A stretch of 10,983 bases of DNA, taken from the NCBI GenBank assembly GCA_003602535.1, contig QQSA01000107.1, positions 796-11,778 of the forward strand, read 5' to 3'. The notes beneath the pieces are model-generated. The model searched no databases. It had not been told where the DNA came from and saw only the letters and a program-made list of their open reading frames with translations. The first letter of the stretch is position 1. Each line of letters opens with the position of its first letter. This DNA comes from Candidatus Poseidoniales archaeon (GTDB lineage: Archaea > Thermoplasmatota > Poseidoniia > Poseidoniales > Poseidoniaceae). Of this stretch, positions 1 to 6,401 are shown one piece after another. The translations under genes were made by a program, and so were the position numbers.

Positions 1-44
1 CCATCACAATGTGCTTCTGCTTCAATAATTATCTCGTCACTCAT
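1..44 (-). CDS. 5' fragment of an unidentified protein (runs off left edge)
   Basis: Reading leftward on the minus strand, an ATG at 44-42 opens a frame with no stop to the window edge, giving MSDEIIIEAEAHCD. A GAGG ribosome-binding site (minus-strand reading of bases about 51-55) lies roughly six bases upstream of the ATG, which is what makes this a likely gene start. It is divergent from the exported-protein gene to its right. Only 14 residues are visible, so no family can be assigned; the fragment is acidic and has no signal peptide. The existence of a gene start is moderately supported and the function is unknown. Confidence 0.5.
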   Translation of the reverse strand, partial: MSDEIIIEAEAHCD

Positions 45-49
45 CAAAT

Positions 50-71
50 CCCTCTGATGACCCTCTGAGGA
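50..71. repeat. 11-bp tandem direct repeat in divergent promoter region
   Basis: CCCTCTGATGA (50-60) is followed immediately by CCCTCTGAGGA (61-71), identical at 10 of 11 positions and spaced by about one helical turn. The left copy, read on the minus strand, contains the GAGG ribosome-binding site of the leftward gene. The right copy also takes part in an imperfect hairpin (59-65 with 70-77, one bulged G). It could be a protein-binding site or a duplicated ribosome-binding region; the function is not known. Confidence 0.4.
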
Positions 72-118
72 GGGGTCGGCATATCAACATGTGTCCTAAC
101 TGAAAAGCAATGCTGTTA

Positions 119-134
119 GGCTTAAGATTAAGCC
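119..134. promoter_or_regulatory. Perfect 7-bp-arm palindrome, candidate operator
   Basis: GGCTTAA-GA-TTAAGCC is a perfect inverted repeat with a two-base centre. It lies in the divergent intergenic region, 57 bases upstream of the preferred GTG start at 191. Its AT-rich core (TTAAGATTAA) sits where a TATA element would lie for a transcript starting near 150, so it could be an operator overlapping the promoter. That function is inferred; the symmetry is directly visible. Confidence 0.4.
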
Positions 135-180
135 AAGTTCCCAAAATGGTTATGAGGGTCAAGGAGGTGGGTCGTAACAT

Positions 181-187
181 AGGTGAT
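181..187 (+). promoter_or_regulatory. Shine-Dalgarno AGGTGAT that decides a GTG start
   Basis: AGGTGAT matches seven bases of the archaeal anti-Shine-Dalgarno complement and ends three bases before GTG 191. The next gene uses the same heptamer (1229-1235) four bases before its ATG, which supports both start choices. A second strong match, AAGGAGGTG at 161-169, has no start codon at a usable distance. Confidence 0.5.
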
Positions 188-190
188 ACC

Positions 191-1144
191 GTGAAGGCTC
201 TACGACGTTCTTTGTTCCTACTCGCAGTTTACTTTGCCAGCATCCTTGTAGTAGCAACTCCAGCATCCGCACAAGTGTCGGTTCCTGCAGTTGATTTACA
301 GTGTTTATCACCTAATCCTAGTGGTGCTGTTGACGTCCCAGTTTATCCTGGTGCTACATTGACAGGATTCGCTAACTGTAAGGTTACAAACCCTAACCAA
401 TACGCTGAAAGAATCGATATTGAAGTTTCAGCAGATGGGCTTGTAGTTGCAGCTCCAGGTACTATTTCTTTGGGAGGCGGTCAAGAATCCGAGTTCCAGA
501 CAACCGTTCGTGCAGATCAGAGAATGACCATGTCTGGACGTAACCTGAAGGTTACAGCAACTGTAATCGAAGCAAACGGTGTCCCTCCACCAACAGTTAC
601 TGACTCAGAAGTTCAAATGATTATCAACATCTTGCAATTCAGCAGATTACAGGTTGAGGCTACAGAACCGTTCCTACAACTTTCTCCAAAGACAGATCAC
701 AATTTTGAATTCAAGGTTTACAACCAGGGTAACTGGGCTGACAAATTCGCCGTTGGTGTAACTGAAGATTCTAGGGATAAATTGGAAGACAAAGGTTTCC
801 AGATTTCTATTCCTCTTGTTTCGGTTGAAATCGAAAGCATGGGCGACCCAATGCAAGTTCGTGTATTAGTACGAACTCCTAAGAACCAAGGTTGGACTGA
901 CGAATACCACACTTTGGAATTCGAAGCAATATCTGAATTCTCTTGCCGCTATGAGACTAGTGGATGTAATTCCATGTCTCAGATGATTACAATCTACGTT
1001 AGAGGTGTTTATCTTCCTGGCTTCGAATTGATTCCTTCATTGGCTATGCTTGGAATGGCAGCAGCAGTGATTGCAAGACGGAAAATGGATGACGACGACG
1101 ATGATGAAGATCCAGAGTGGCGTGAATCTGCTCCCGGTTTGTAA
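191..1144 (+). CDS. Exported protein with signal peptide, Ig-like domains and PGF-CTERM-like anchor
   Basis: A protein of 317 residues if started at GTG 191; the frame stays open upstream to ATG 110, 146 and 152, but only GTG 191 has a ribosome-binding site and puts a basic n-region (KALRR) right at the N-terminus. A hydrophobic core follows and ends in PASA|Q, a good Sec cleavage site after residue 27. The exterior looks like two beta-sandwich modules; the second (about residues 150-250, with NQGNWADKF and RTPKNQGW) resembles NEW3/CARDB-type Ig-like domains. Four cysteines could form two disulfides. The C-terminus has PGF (276-278), a hydrophobic stretch of about 16 residues, ARRK, then an Asp-rich tail. 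PGF-CTERM is known in archaea as a sorting signal replaced by a lipid anchor; the long acidic tail is unusual for it, so a plain membrane anchor is possible. No N-x-S/T sequon is present. Specific role unknown. Confidence 0.85.
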   Translation: MKALRRSLFLLAVYFASILVVATPASAQVSVPAVDLQCLSPNPSGAVDVPVYPGATLTGFANCKVTNPNQYAERIDIEVSADGLVVAAPGTISLGGGQESEFQTTVRADQRMTMSGRNLKVTATVIEANGVPPPTVTDSEVQMIINILQFSRLQVEATEPFLQLSPKTDHNFEFKVYNQGNWADKFAVGVTEDSRDKLEDKGFQISIPLVSVEIESMGDPMQVRVLVRTPKNQGWTDEYHTLEFEAISEFSCRYETSGCNSMSQMITIYVRGVYLPGFELIPSLAMLGMAAAVIARRKMDDDDDDEDPEWRESAPGL

Positions 1145-1228
1145 TCTCGTTAGAAAACCGTCTTTTACTGACTCCAGATGGGGTTGTATTGATAACGAAG
1201 CGCATGTGTCGATTAGTTGTAACACCCT

Positions 1229-1235
1229 AGGTGAT
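1229..1235 (+). promoter_or_regulatory. Shine-Dalgarno AGGTGAT fixing the ATG 1240 start
   Basis: AGGTGAT lies four bases before ATG 1240. It overlaps an in-frame GTG at 1231, so starting there is unlikely. The same heptamer precedes the upstream gene. Confidence 0.55.
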
Positions 1236-1239
1236 TTGT

Positions 1240-2406
1240 ATGAGCGGACTATTGGATAAAGCTAATCAATCTGTAAAATCAAATTCTAATGTAACTAAAG
1301 GAGAAGATCAAGATCTTACCATTGTCGAGACCATTGCCGAGCCGATGATGCTTGCTGAATCGAAAGATAGCGGTTTTGATGCAGTGAAGTTACAATTCCA
1401 ACTAGGCGCAGGTGCAGTCTTGATTGTGACAATGGTAATTGTTTTCATATTAGATAACAAGGCCCTTTTTGCCGGAATTACACTAGATGATTTATTCTTA
1501 CCAGGTATTATCCTATCTTGGCTGGTGTTCAATGGCAAAGATTTGATGGAGCAGGAATTCGATGCGAAGATGTTAGGCGCTAGCGCCATCGGCATCCTCC
1601 TCGTATCGGGTGTATTTGCTGGGCTGTCATTTTTCAATTCAGGCTCAGTTACGATCTCAAATATTGAATTCGATGGCGAGGCTAATGAAATTGATTTGAC
1701 TTTCTACGGTCCTTCTGGGATGGAATACACTGTCGAAGTCCTAGTTGATGGTGATGTCAAATACACTAGGGATGCTGTTATTGATTCCTCCAAGGGTCGT
1801 CTTTCAGTAAGTTTAGATGACTTCTGGGATGGCAATGCTGAGGACATGAATGGAAAGGAACTCATCGAATATGAGATTTTAGTTACTTCCAACGGTGAAG
1901 AAGATTCTATGAAATTCAATGACATAATGAACCGAGAAATTGACACAGCATACATCAGTGTTCAAGAAAAGTTTACCTATGATTCAGGAGGAGAAAACAG
2001 AGTGTATGAGGGAATATACCTGAATATGATTGTTGGTATAGGAACGCCAAATGCTGAGTTTGATTTTGAAGAGGGAATTTTTACCGGTAAGGAACCTCTA
2101 CCTGTCGAGTCGGATTGGACTGCTGAAATCAGGGTATTGGGCGGTTCTGAAATTCCAGAGTACAGTGTGTATGCGGATGAAGGTATTGCAAATGGTTATG
2201 GCGATTTCAATTTTGATTGGGTCTCACTTTACTCTGACGGTGGATATCTGGAAAAGGATGATTTCTATGGAGATGATGGATGTTATACTTTTGAGATCAC
2301 CATTGTAAATGAGCATGGTGAAACTTTGGTTTCGACAGATTCTAGGATTGAATTTTTCTGGGATGAGAACGAGGCAGGTGGCGACAAAGCAGCTGAAGCA
2401 TGCTGA
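1240..2406 (+). CDS. Unknown membrane protein: three N-terminal helices plus large acidic domain
   Basis: A protein of 388 residues of no family I recognise. The first 50 residues are polar. Three hydrophobic segments follow at about 55-72, 85-98 (short) and 112-132. The remaining 255 residues are soluble, rich in Asp and Glu with alternating hydrophobic residues and glycines, suggesting beta-sandwich domains on one face of the membrane, probably outside. There is no cleavable signal peptide. Only two cysteines are seen, C348 and the C-terminal residue C388, which might pair. Start is ATG 1240, set by AGGTGAT at 1229-1235. The gap to the upstream exported-protein gene is 95 bp with no convincing TATA box or strong terminator, so co-transcription with it is plausible. 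An envelope role is inferred only from topology and neighbours. Confidence 0.85.
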   Translation: MSGLLDKANQSVKSNSNVTKGEDQDLTIVETIAEPMMLAESKDSGFDAVKLQFQLGAGAVLIVTMVIVFILDNKALFAGITLDDLFLPGIILSWLVFNGKDLMEQEFDAKMLGASAIGILLVSGVFAGLSFFNSGSVTISNIEFDGEANEIDLTFYGPSGMEYTVEVLVDGDVKYTRDAVIDSSKGRLSVSLDDFWDGNAEDMNGKELIEYEILVTSNGEEDSMKFNDIMNREIDTAYISVQEKFTYDSGGENRVYEGIYLNMIVGIGTPNAEFDFEEGIFTGKEPLPVESDWTAEIRVLGGSEIPEYSVYADEGIANGYGDFNFDWVSLYSDGGYLEKDDFYGDDGCYTFEITIVNEHGETLVSTDSRIEFFWDENEAGGDKAAEAC

Positions 2407-2433
2407 TCCATCTGATATATGGTTAAACAACCG

Positions 2434-2441
2434 TTTATATT
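2434..2441 (+). promoter_or_regulatory. Archaeal TATA box implying a leaderless transcript
   Basis: TTTATATT lies in the 55-bp gap after the membrane-protein gene. Its centre is about 25 bases upstream of ATG 2462, the normal archaeal TATA-to-start distance, so transcription should begin at or within a base or two of the start codon. No Shine-Dalgarno sequence precedes that ATG, which agrees with leaderless translation. Confidence 0.6.
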
Positions 2442-2461
2442 TACGACCTCGATGAAAATAC

Positions 2462-2659
2462 ATGGTCAACTGGTTATTGGACGAACCTGCTAAGACGAGT
2501 GAAGTTTCTAGACGCAGGCCTGCCCGAAGAAGGAAATTGAACAATAGCGCGAACATTGTTTCTAATCCTGTAAAAAGAGTTCAAAAGATGATTAACGGCA
2601 AAATGGTTAGCCTACGTGTTAGGCGTGTTGTGAAGGATAGACATCCACAATTCAATTGA
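2462..2659 (+). CDS. Small highly basic protein, unknown, likely leaderless
   Basis: A protein of 65 residues with 11 Arg and 6 Lys against 4 acidic residues. The short N-terminus is fairly hydrophobic (VNWLL), followed by SRRRPARRRK and a second basic segment with KRVQKMINGKMVSLRVRRVVKDR. There is no Cys and no signal peptide. The composition suggests binding to nucleic acid or the ribosome, but I recognise no family. The well-placed TATA box at 2434-2441 and clean start support a real gene. It converges on the minus-strand surface-protein gene with only 2 bp between stop codons, so the two transcripts probably overlap at their 3' ends. An alternative start codon (ATG 2452) in another frame gives only a 13-codon ORF. 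Confidence 0.65.
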   Translation: MVNWLLDEPAKTSEVSRRRPARRRKLNNSANIVSNPVKRVQKMINGKMVSLRVRRVVKDRHPQFN

Positions 2660-2661
2660 TA

Positions 2662-4338
2662 TCACTCAATCGTTCCCTGATTTTCGTCAAGAGTTTGATC
2701 GAAATCGTGTTCGTCTTCAGAAGTGTCTTTCTCCATTTCCGATTCCTTCATTCCTTTTGATTTCAAGCCCATAACAACGAAGAAAAGAACCGATGCAGCA
2801 ACCACACCAATGATGATTGGGAGCATCATACTTTCTGCATCTTCAGATTCTTCAGTCCAAGTTACTTTTTCTGAAACTATTGACTCCTTTGATGATACTT
2901 GAATTCCTTCAAACTCTGGTGGAATGAAAATACTACATTCCAATGGGAATTCACCTTCGGTTGGTGAATCCCAATTCATTGGAATCTCAATTGTTTCACC
3001 TGCTTCTATTGTGTGAGTTATGCCCATTAATCCAATATTCGCAACTTCTCCATTTGAAAAACAATCAATATTGACATTTGTGGCACGAACTGGGCCACTG
3101 TTAGATATGGTGGCCATTACTCCTAAGCGAGAATTAATTTCATTTTCAGTATCGCTTATTACAAGACTATCAAAGGATAACATCGGCAATTCTATATTTA
3201 CATCGTAATGATTTACCCTTGGTAGATTAGAAACATTATGCCAATATGGCCCCCATATGGCGCCAATTGCAACAGATAAATTTGCAGATTCTACATATGT
3301 AATCCCACTACTATCTTGCCACCTAACCATTCGACCTCTTTCGGAGAGGTCTAGGTCGATGATACCGTCCCCATCAAGATCACAGCCAGAAGCCGAATGA
3401 AAACCTTGGTATCCGAATCCAGAACCAACTAAACAAACATGTGTGGAATTTTGTACTCCAATAGTTCTAGTGGTTAGAATATTTACCCATTGATCGGTTT
3501 GACCTCCTGTGCCAGTTGAATCCACCCATTCGATAGTTGCATCATCATAGATAATGACATCTTCATCGGTTATTCCTCCTGCAAGATTTGAATTTGTGAC
3601 ACTAATTGCGCCAGTTACTCTGATTGGCCCTGTACTTTGCATATCAGCTCCACTCAATGTACAGGTTCCTGAACAATCAATTGCTGCTCCAACAATCATA
3701 CCACTAACAATTAATGTTCCTTGAACATCGATATTCCATGTTTGGGTAAGGGTAACTAATGTTGTTCCAGGTCCTGATAAATCTTCAGCACCAAGTATTA
3801 CTGGGTCTACTGCAGGATCATCAGCTAGTAAGGTAATGTTACTAATCTTAGGGAAGTAATCGAAGGGATAGTTTGTGATATTTACAATAATTGTTTCATT
3901 ATCCAAGTCTCCATTCCAATCGAATTTGGTTCCATTATTTCCTGGAACTCCAAAATCAAATTCCTCGCCTTCAATCTCTATTGTCATCGGGTAAACCTTA
4001 GGTAGCTCGAAATTGACACTCAATGTGCCTGGCAATCCTCTGATGCTAGGTTCAATCGGTACGCTAACATTAGCAATTGTTTCCATTTCCAGATATCTAA
4101 CAGATAATACATCCAAGTTTCCAGTAACTTCCATAACTGCTCCTTCTTCGATTACAATTGCAGTGTCTTTAGCTACATCATAATCGCCAGAAATTGTCCA
4201 AGTGTTTCCACTAGCCACTGTATAATCGCCAGATAGAGTGCCAGTTGAATCATAATCTTCGTTAGAAGAAATTTCCGTAGCAGATGTCATCGGCAGGCTT
4301 AGCAAGATGATTAGAGACAGTAAGATTGCTCTTCGCAT
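2662..4338 (-). CDS. Single-pass surface protein with beta-helix-like, Ca-loop and CARDB-like regions
   Basis: A protein of 558 residues. It has a signal peptide (MRRAILL..., likely cut after residue 20, TSA|T), a large exterior, one membrane helix at about 505-524, and a basic then strongly acidic cytoplasmic tail of about 34 residues. Residues about 30-80 and 200-255 contain short G/T/V-rich repeats (SGDY, SGNTWTISGDY, VQGTLIVSG) typical of beta-helix proteins. D320-L-D-G-D-G-I-I-D-L-D330 is a calcium-binding-type Asp loop next to C319. Residues about 385-475 look like a CARDB/Ig-type adhesion domain. Eight N-x-S/T sequons (N90, N135, N147, N153, N167, N297, N353, N368) lie in the exterior, making it a good candidate substrate for the AglB encoded nearby. 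It begins 49 bp after carS on the same strand, without a clear TATA box, so co-transcription with carS is possible. The ligand is unknown. Confidence 0.85.
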   Translation of the reverse strand: MRRAILLSLIILLSLPMTSATEISSNEDYDSTGTLSGDYTVASGNTWTISGDYDVAKDTAIVIEEGAVMEVTGNLDVLSVRYLEMETIANVSVPIEPSIRGLPGTLSVNFELPKVYPMTIEIEGEEFDFGVPGNNGTKFDWNGDLDNETIIVNITNYPFDYFPKISNITLLADDPAVDPVILGAEDLSGPGTTLVTLTQTWNIDVQGTLIVSGMIVGAAIDCSGTCTLSGADMQSTGPIRVTGAISVTNSNLAGGITDEDVIIYDDATIEWVDSTGTGGQTDQWVNILTTRTIGVQNSTHVCLVGSGFGYQGFHSASGCDLDGDGIIDLDLSERGRMVRWQDSSGITYVESANLSVAIGAIWGPYWHNVSNLPRVNHYDVNIELPMLSFDSLVISDTENEINSRLGVMATISNSGPVRATNVNIDCFSNGEVANIGLMGITHTIEAGETIEIPMNWDSPTEGEFPLECSIFIPPEFEGIQVSSKESIVSEKVTWTEESEDAESMMLPIIIGVVAASVLFFVVMGLKSKGMKESEMEKDTSEDEHDFDQTLDENQGTIE

Positions 4339-4387
4339 ATTTAGGTCACATTAGCGATAGCAAATGAATTGAACCCCAGAATAAGTG

Positions 4388-4996
4388 TCAATATGGTACA
4401 TCTTTCCACCCAATTTTGTAGCCGATTAGGTTGAATGACCTGTGTAGTATTGGTGTGATTACGACTAGCATTAGCATTGGAACGATTAGATCTCGACTGC
4501 CATGATCTGAGTTGGTTAGGAATATTTGTCCAAATACGAATACGGATATTGCGAATGGTAAAGTATCCAACAACGGTGCTTTGCTGGAAACCTCTCCCTC
4601 TCTCTTCATGCCCTTTCTTCGTTTGAAATATGAGCCTGTGGAATCTCCTACTAGGCTAGTGAATCCTAAGAATGTACCAACTAAGAAGGCATTTGCAGCC
4701 CAACCAGTTGCTGCTTCAGTAGGTGATATGAAAATCCAGTTTTCTGGAATCATTGTCATCAAAACACAAAGAAGGCCACTGGTAAGTGAACCACCAATCA
4801 AGCCATTCCATGTTTTCCCGTCGCCTAAGATTCTGTTTCCATCCTTGTGAACTCTACCTCCGTCGATAGGCCAAGGGCCATATCCGGTTTTAGGTAGCCA
4901 TTTACCCCACATCATTGCGAATGTGTTTACTAAGAAACCGGGTAGATAAATCCACAATGTGAACAGCATCATCTCGAAGACGTTGAAATCGTACAT
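4388..4996 (-). CDS. carS: CDP-archaeol synthase (CTP:digeranylgeranylglyceryl phosphate cytidylyltransferase)
   Basis: An integral membrane enzyme that activates the archaeal ether lipid digeranylgeranylglyceryl phosphate with CTP to give CDP-archaeol, before polar head groups are added. It is 202 residues from ATG 4996, normal for the family, with several hydrophobic segments. Family motifs seen: P-x-D45-G-G, R55-I-L-G-D-G-K-T-W-x-G (55-65) and G117-D-S-T-G-S-Y-F-K-R-R (117-127), which match CarS and the related CdsA fold. The region usually reading DQLDF is here D144-T-L-P-F, keeping the first Asp but not the second. The frame extends to 5050, but that would overlap purD and add residues unlike a CarS N-terminus. 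There is no Shine-Dalgarno sequence before ATG 4996, so the mRNA may be leaderless or the start uncertain. The surface-protein gene follows 49 bp downstream. Confidence 0.9.
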   Translation of the reverse strand: MYDFNVFEMMLFTLWIYLPGFLVNTFAMMWGKWLPKTGYGPWPIDGGRVHKDGNRILGDGKTWNGLIGGSLTSGLLCVLMTMIPENWIFISPTEAATGWAANAFLVGTFLGFTSLVGDSTGSYFKRRKGMKREGEVSSKAPLLDTLPFAISVFVFGQIFLTNSDHGSRDLIVPMLMLVVITPILHRSFNLIGYKIGWKDVPY

Positions 4997-5085
4997 TACA
5001 CGGTGCCCGTAGCATACAGCCTTTGAACCCAATGGAGGATTTTGCATCACGATGGGCTTATGAGCCGCTCTTCAATGGAGCGAAC
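4997..5085. promoter_or_regulatory. Divergent carS/purD promoter region
   Basis: An 89-bp space between divergent starts. CTTATGAG (5057-5064), centred about 26 bases before purD ATG 5086, is a weak TATA candidate. It lies inside an imperfect dyad, GGCT-TATG-AGCC (5055-5066). CAATGGAG occurs twice (5030-5037 and 5073-5080); the second copy holds the purD GGAG ribosome-binding site. No convincing TATA box is seen for carS. Confidence 0.35.
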
Positions 5086-6336
5086 ATGGCAGGAATGTCG
5101 GCATTAGTAATCGGAGGAGGGGGAAGGGAACACGCATTGTGTCTTGGACTCGCTAGAAGTGAATCTATCAATGAGATTCATTGCGCTCCTGGAAATGCAG
5201 GTACTGCTGAAATCGCAACAAACCATCCATTTACCGAAGTAGCAGATTTAATCCATTTAGCATTTCAATTGGATGTAGATTTTGTTGTTGTCGGACCCGA
5301 AGCTCCACTTTGTGATGGATTGGCAGACAAATTGGCAAATATGGATATTCCTTGCTTTGGTCCAGTTGCAGCTTTAGCGAGATTAGAGGGTAGTAAACTG
5401 CATGCAAAACAAGTAATGGCAGCAAATAATGTACCTACTGCCGATTTCCACGTACTTGGCAAGGACAGTGATATCGATTCAGCATTAGATGATTTTTCAG
5501 GAAACCCTTGGGTTGTGAAGCGTGATGTATTGGCGGGTGGAAAAGGAGTAGTTGTTACCGATGATCGAAGTGAAGCCAAGCAATTCATTGAGCAATCGAT
5601 TATCTCTGATGGGCAGGTACTTTTAGAGAAATTTTTGCCGGGTGATGAAGCGAGTATGCTGGTTGTGATGGATGGCAGTGGTTTTGTATGCCTTCCTGCA
5701 AGTCAAGACCACAAAAGAGAATTCGAAGGGGATAAAGGTCGCAATACTGGCGGAATGGGTGCTTATGCTCCTGCACCAGTATATACTGACGAGGTAAGAG
5801 CAAAAACAGTCGAAAGAATTGTACAACCGATGCACAAAGCACTTTCCTCACGAAGAGTTCCTTACAGAGGAGTGCTTTATGTTGGCTTAATGATCGATGA
5901 AAATAATGACCCCTTTGTTGTCGAATTCAATGTTCGATTTGGTGATCCCGAATGTCAAATTACAATACCACTAATCGCCTCAGACTTGGGTGAATTATTG
6001 AGTGCTGCATCGAACGACAAACTGTCTGAAATCGATGTTGAATTCCATGATAAACATGCGTTGACAGTTGTTCTTGCTGCAGAAAATTATCCAGGTCCTG
6101 TTGAGAAGGGTCGAGTAATACAAAATTTACCTCAATCAAGTCTAGATTCATGGGTAAATCATGCTGGAACAAAAGTCGAAAATAATCAACTTATTTCCAA
6201 TGGAGGAAGGGTACTTTCTTGCACAGCGATTTCTGAAAATTTGAATGATGCTGCTAGCAAAGCCTACTCCCTAATCGAGCAAATAGAATTGGCTGGCTCA
6301 CACTATCGCAACGATATTGGTCACAAGGCACTTTGA
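5086..6336 (+). CDS. purD: Phosphoribosylamine-glycine ligase (GAR synthetase)
   Basis: A cytosolic ATP-grasp enzyme of purine synthesis, joining glycine to 5-phosphoribosylamine to give GAR with ATP hydrolysis. It is 416 residues from ATG 5086, usual for a monofunctional PurD. Motifs in order: N-terminal GGGGREHAL (10-18), GPEAPL (70-75), the ATP-grasp lysine region K145-R-D-V-L-A-G-G-K-G (family usually KADGLAAGKG, so Gly is replaced by Val), DHKR (208-211), GGMGAY (222-227), metal-binding EFNVRFGDPE (280-289) and the C-terminal YRNDIG typical of the family. GGAG (5077-5080) lies five bases before ATG 5086; ATG 5095 is a possible later start and ATG 5023 would overlap the carS upstream region. 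No other purine gene is in view, so it looks like a solitary locus between envelope genes. Confidence 0.97.
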   Translation: MAGMSALVIGGGGREHALCLGLARSESINEIHCAPGNAGTAEIATNHPFTEVADLIHLAFQLDVDFVVVGPEAPLCDGLADKLANMDIPCFGPVAALARLEGSKLHAKQVMAANNVPTADFHVLGKDSDIDSALDDFSGNPWVVKRDVLAGGKGVVVTDDRSEAKQFIEQSIISDGQVLLEKFLPGDEASMLVVMDGSGFVCLPASQDHKREFEGDKGRNTGGMGAYAPAPVYTDEVRAKTVERIVQPMHKALSSRRVPYRGVLYVGLMIDENNDPFVVEFNVRFGDPECQITIPLIASDLGELLSAASNDKLSEIDVEFHDKHALTVVLAAENYPGPVEKGRVIQNLPQSSLDSWVNHAGTKVENNQLISNGGRVLSCTAISENLNDAASKAYSLIEQIELAGSHYRNDIGHKAL

Positions 6337-6361
6337 CCATTATTTCCACTGCACCCTTCCA

Positions 6362-6381
6362 GTACCCCGTTTTAGGGGTGC
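6362..6381 (+). terminator. GC-rich hairpin after purD, possible 3'-end element
   Basis: GTACCCC-GTTTTA-GGGGTGC forms a seven-base-pair stem (one G-T pair) with a six-base loop, starting 26 bases after the purD stop. There is no long T run after it, and archaeal termination mainly depends on T tracts, so a role in RNA stability or regulation is as likely as termination. Confidence 0.35.
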
Positions 6382-6390
6382 GTCTAAGCA

Positions 6391-6398
6391 TTGGCCAA
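6391..6398. promoter_or_regulatory. Short palindrome TTGGCCAA upstream of aglB promoter
   Basis: A perfect eight-base palindrome four bases before the larger dyad at 6402-6415. The pair sits just upstream of the likely TATA element at 6418-6426, where archaeal activators often bind. It is short enough to be chance. Confidence 0.25.
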
Positions 6399-6401
6399 CT
6401 T

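Noticed and set aside
1145..1239. Inverted repeat TCGTTA (1147-1152) / TAACGA (1193-1198) as a structured RNA or terminator
   Set aside because: Six-base arms 40 bases apart are expected by chance, and nothing else in the gap supports a structure.
1308..1637. 109-codon minus-strand frame inside the three-helix protein gene
   Set aside because: Antisense shadow of a well-supported plus-strand gene, without a ribosome-binding site or recognisable product.
2462..2659. Resemblance of the basic protein's NGK-x-V-x-x-R-V-R segment to bacterial ribosomal protein bL28
   Set aside because: The match is a short basic stretch, the characteristic N-terminal part of bL28 is missing, and archaea do not normally have bL28. 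Left as unknown.
4512..4850. 112-codon plus-strand frame inside carS
   Set aside because: Antisense shadow of carS, whose motifs fix the coding strand.
4997..5050. Longer carS start at 5050
   Set aside because: It would add 18 residues unlike a CarS N-terminus (including CYGH) and overlap the purD upstream region; ATG 4996 starts directly at the hydrophobic N-terminus expected for the family.
5023..5085. Longer purD start at 5023
   Set aside because: PurD proteins begin just before the GGGGREHAL motif. ATG 5086 has GGAG at a suitable distance, and the extra 21 residues have no family counterpart.
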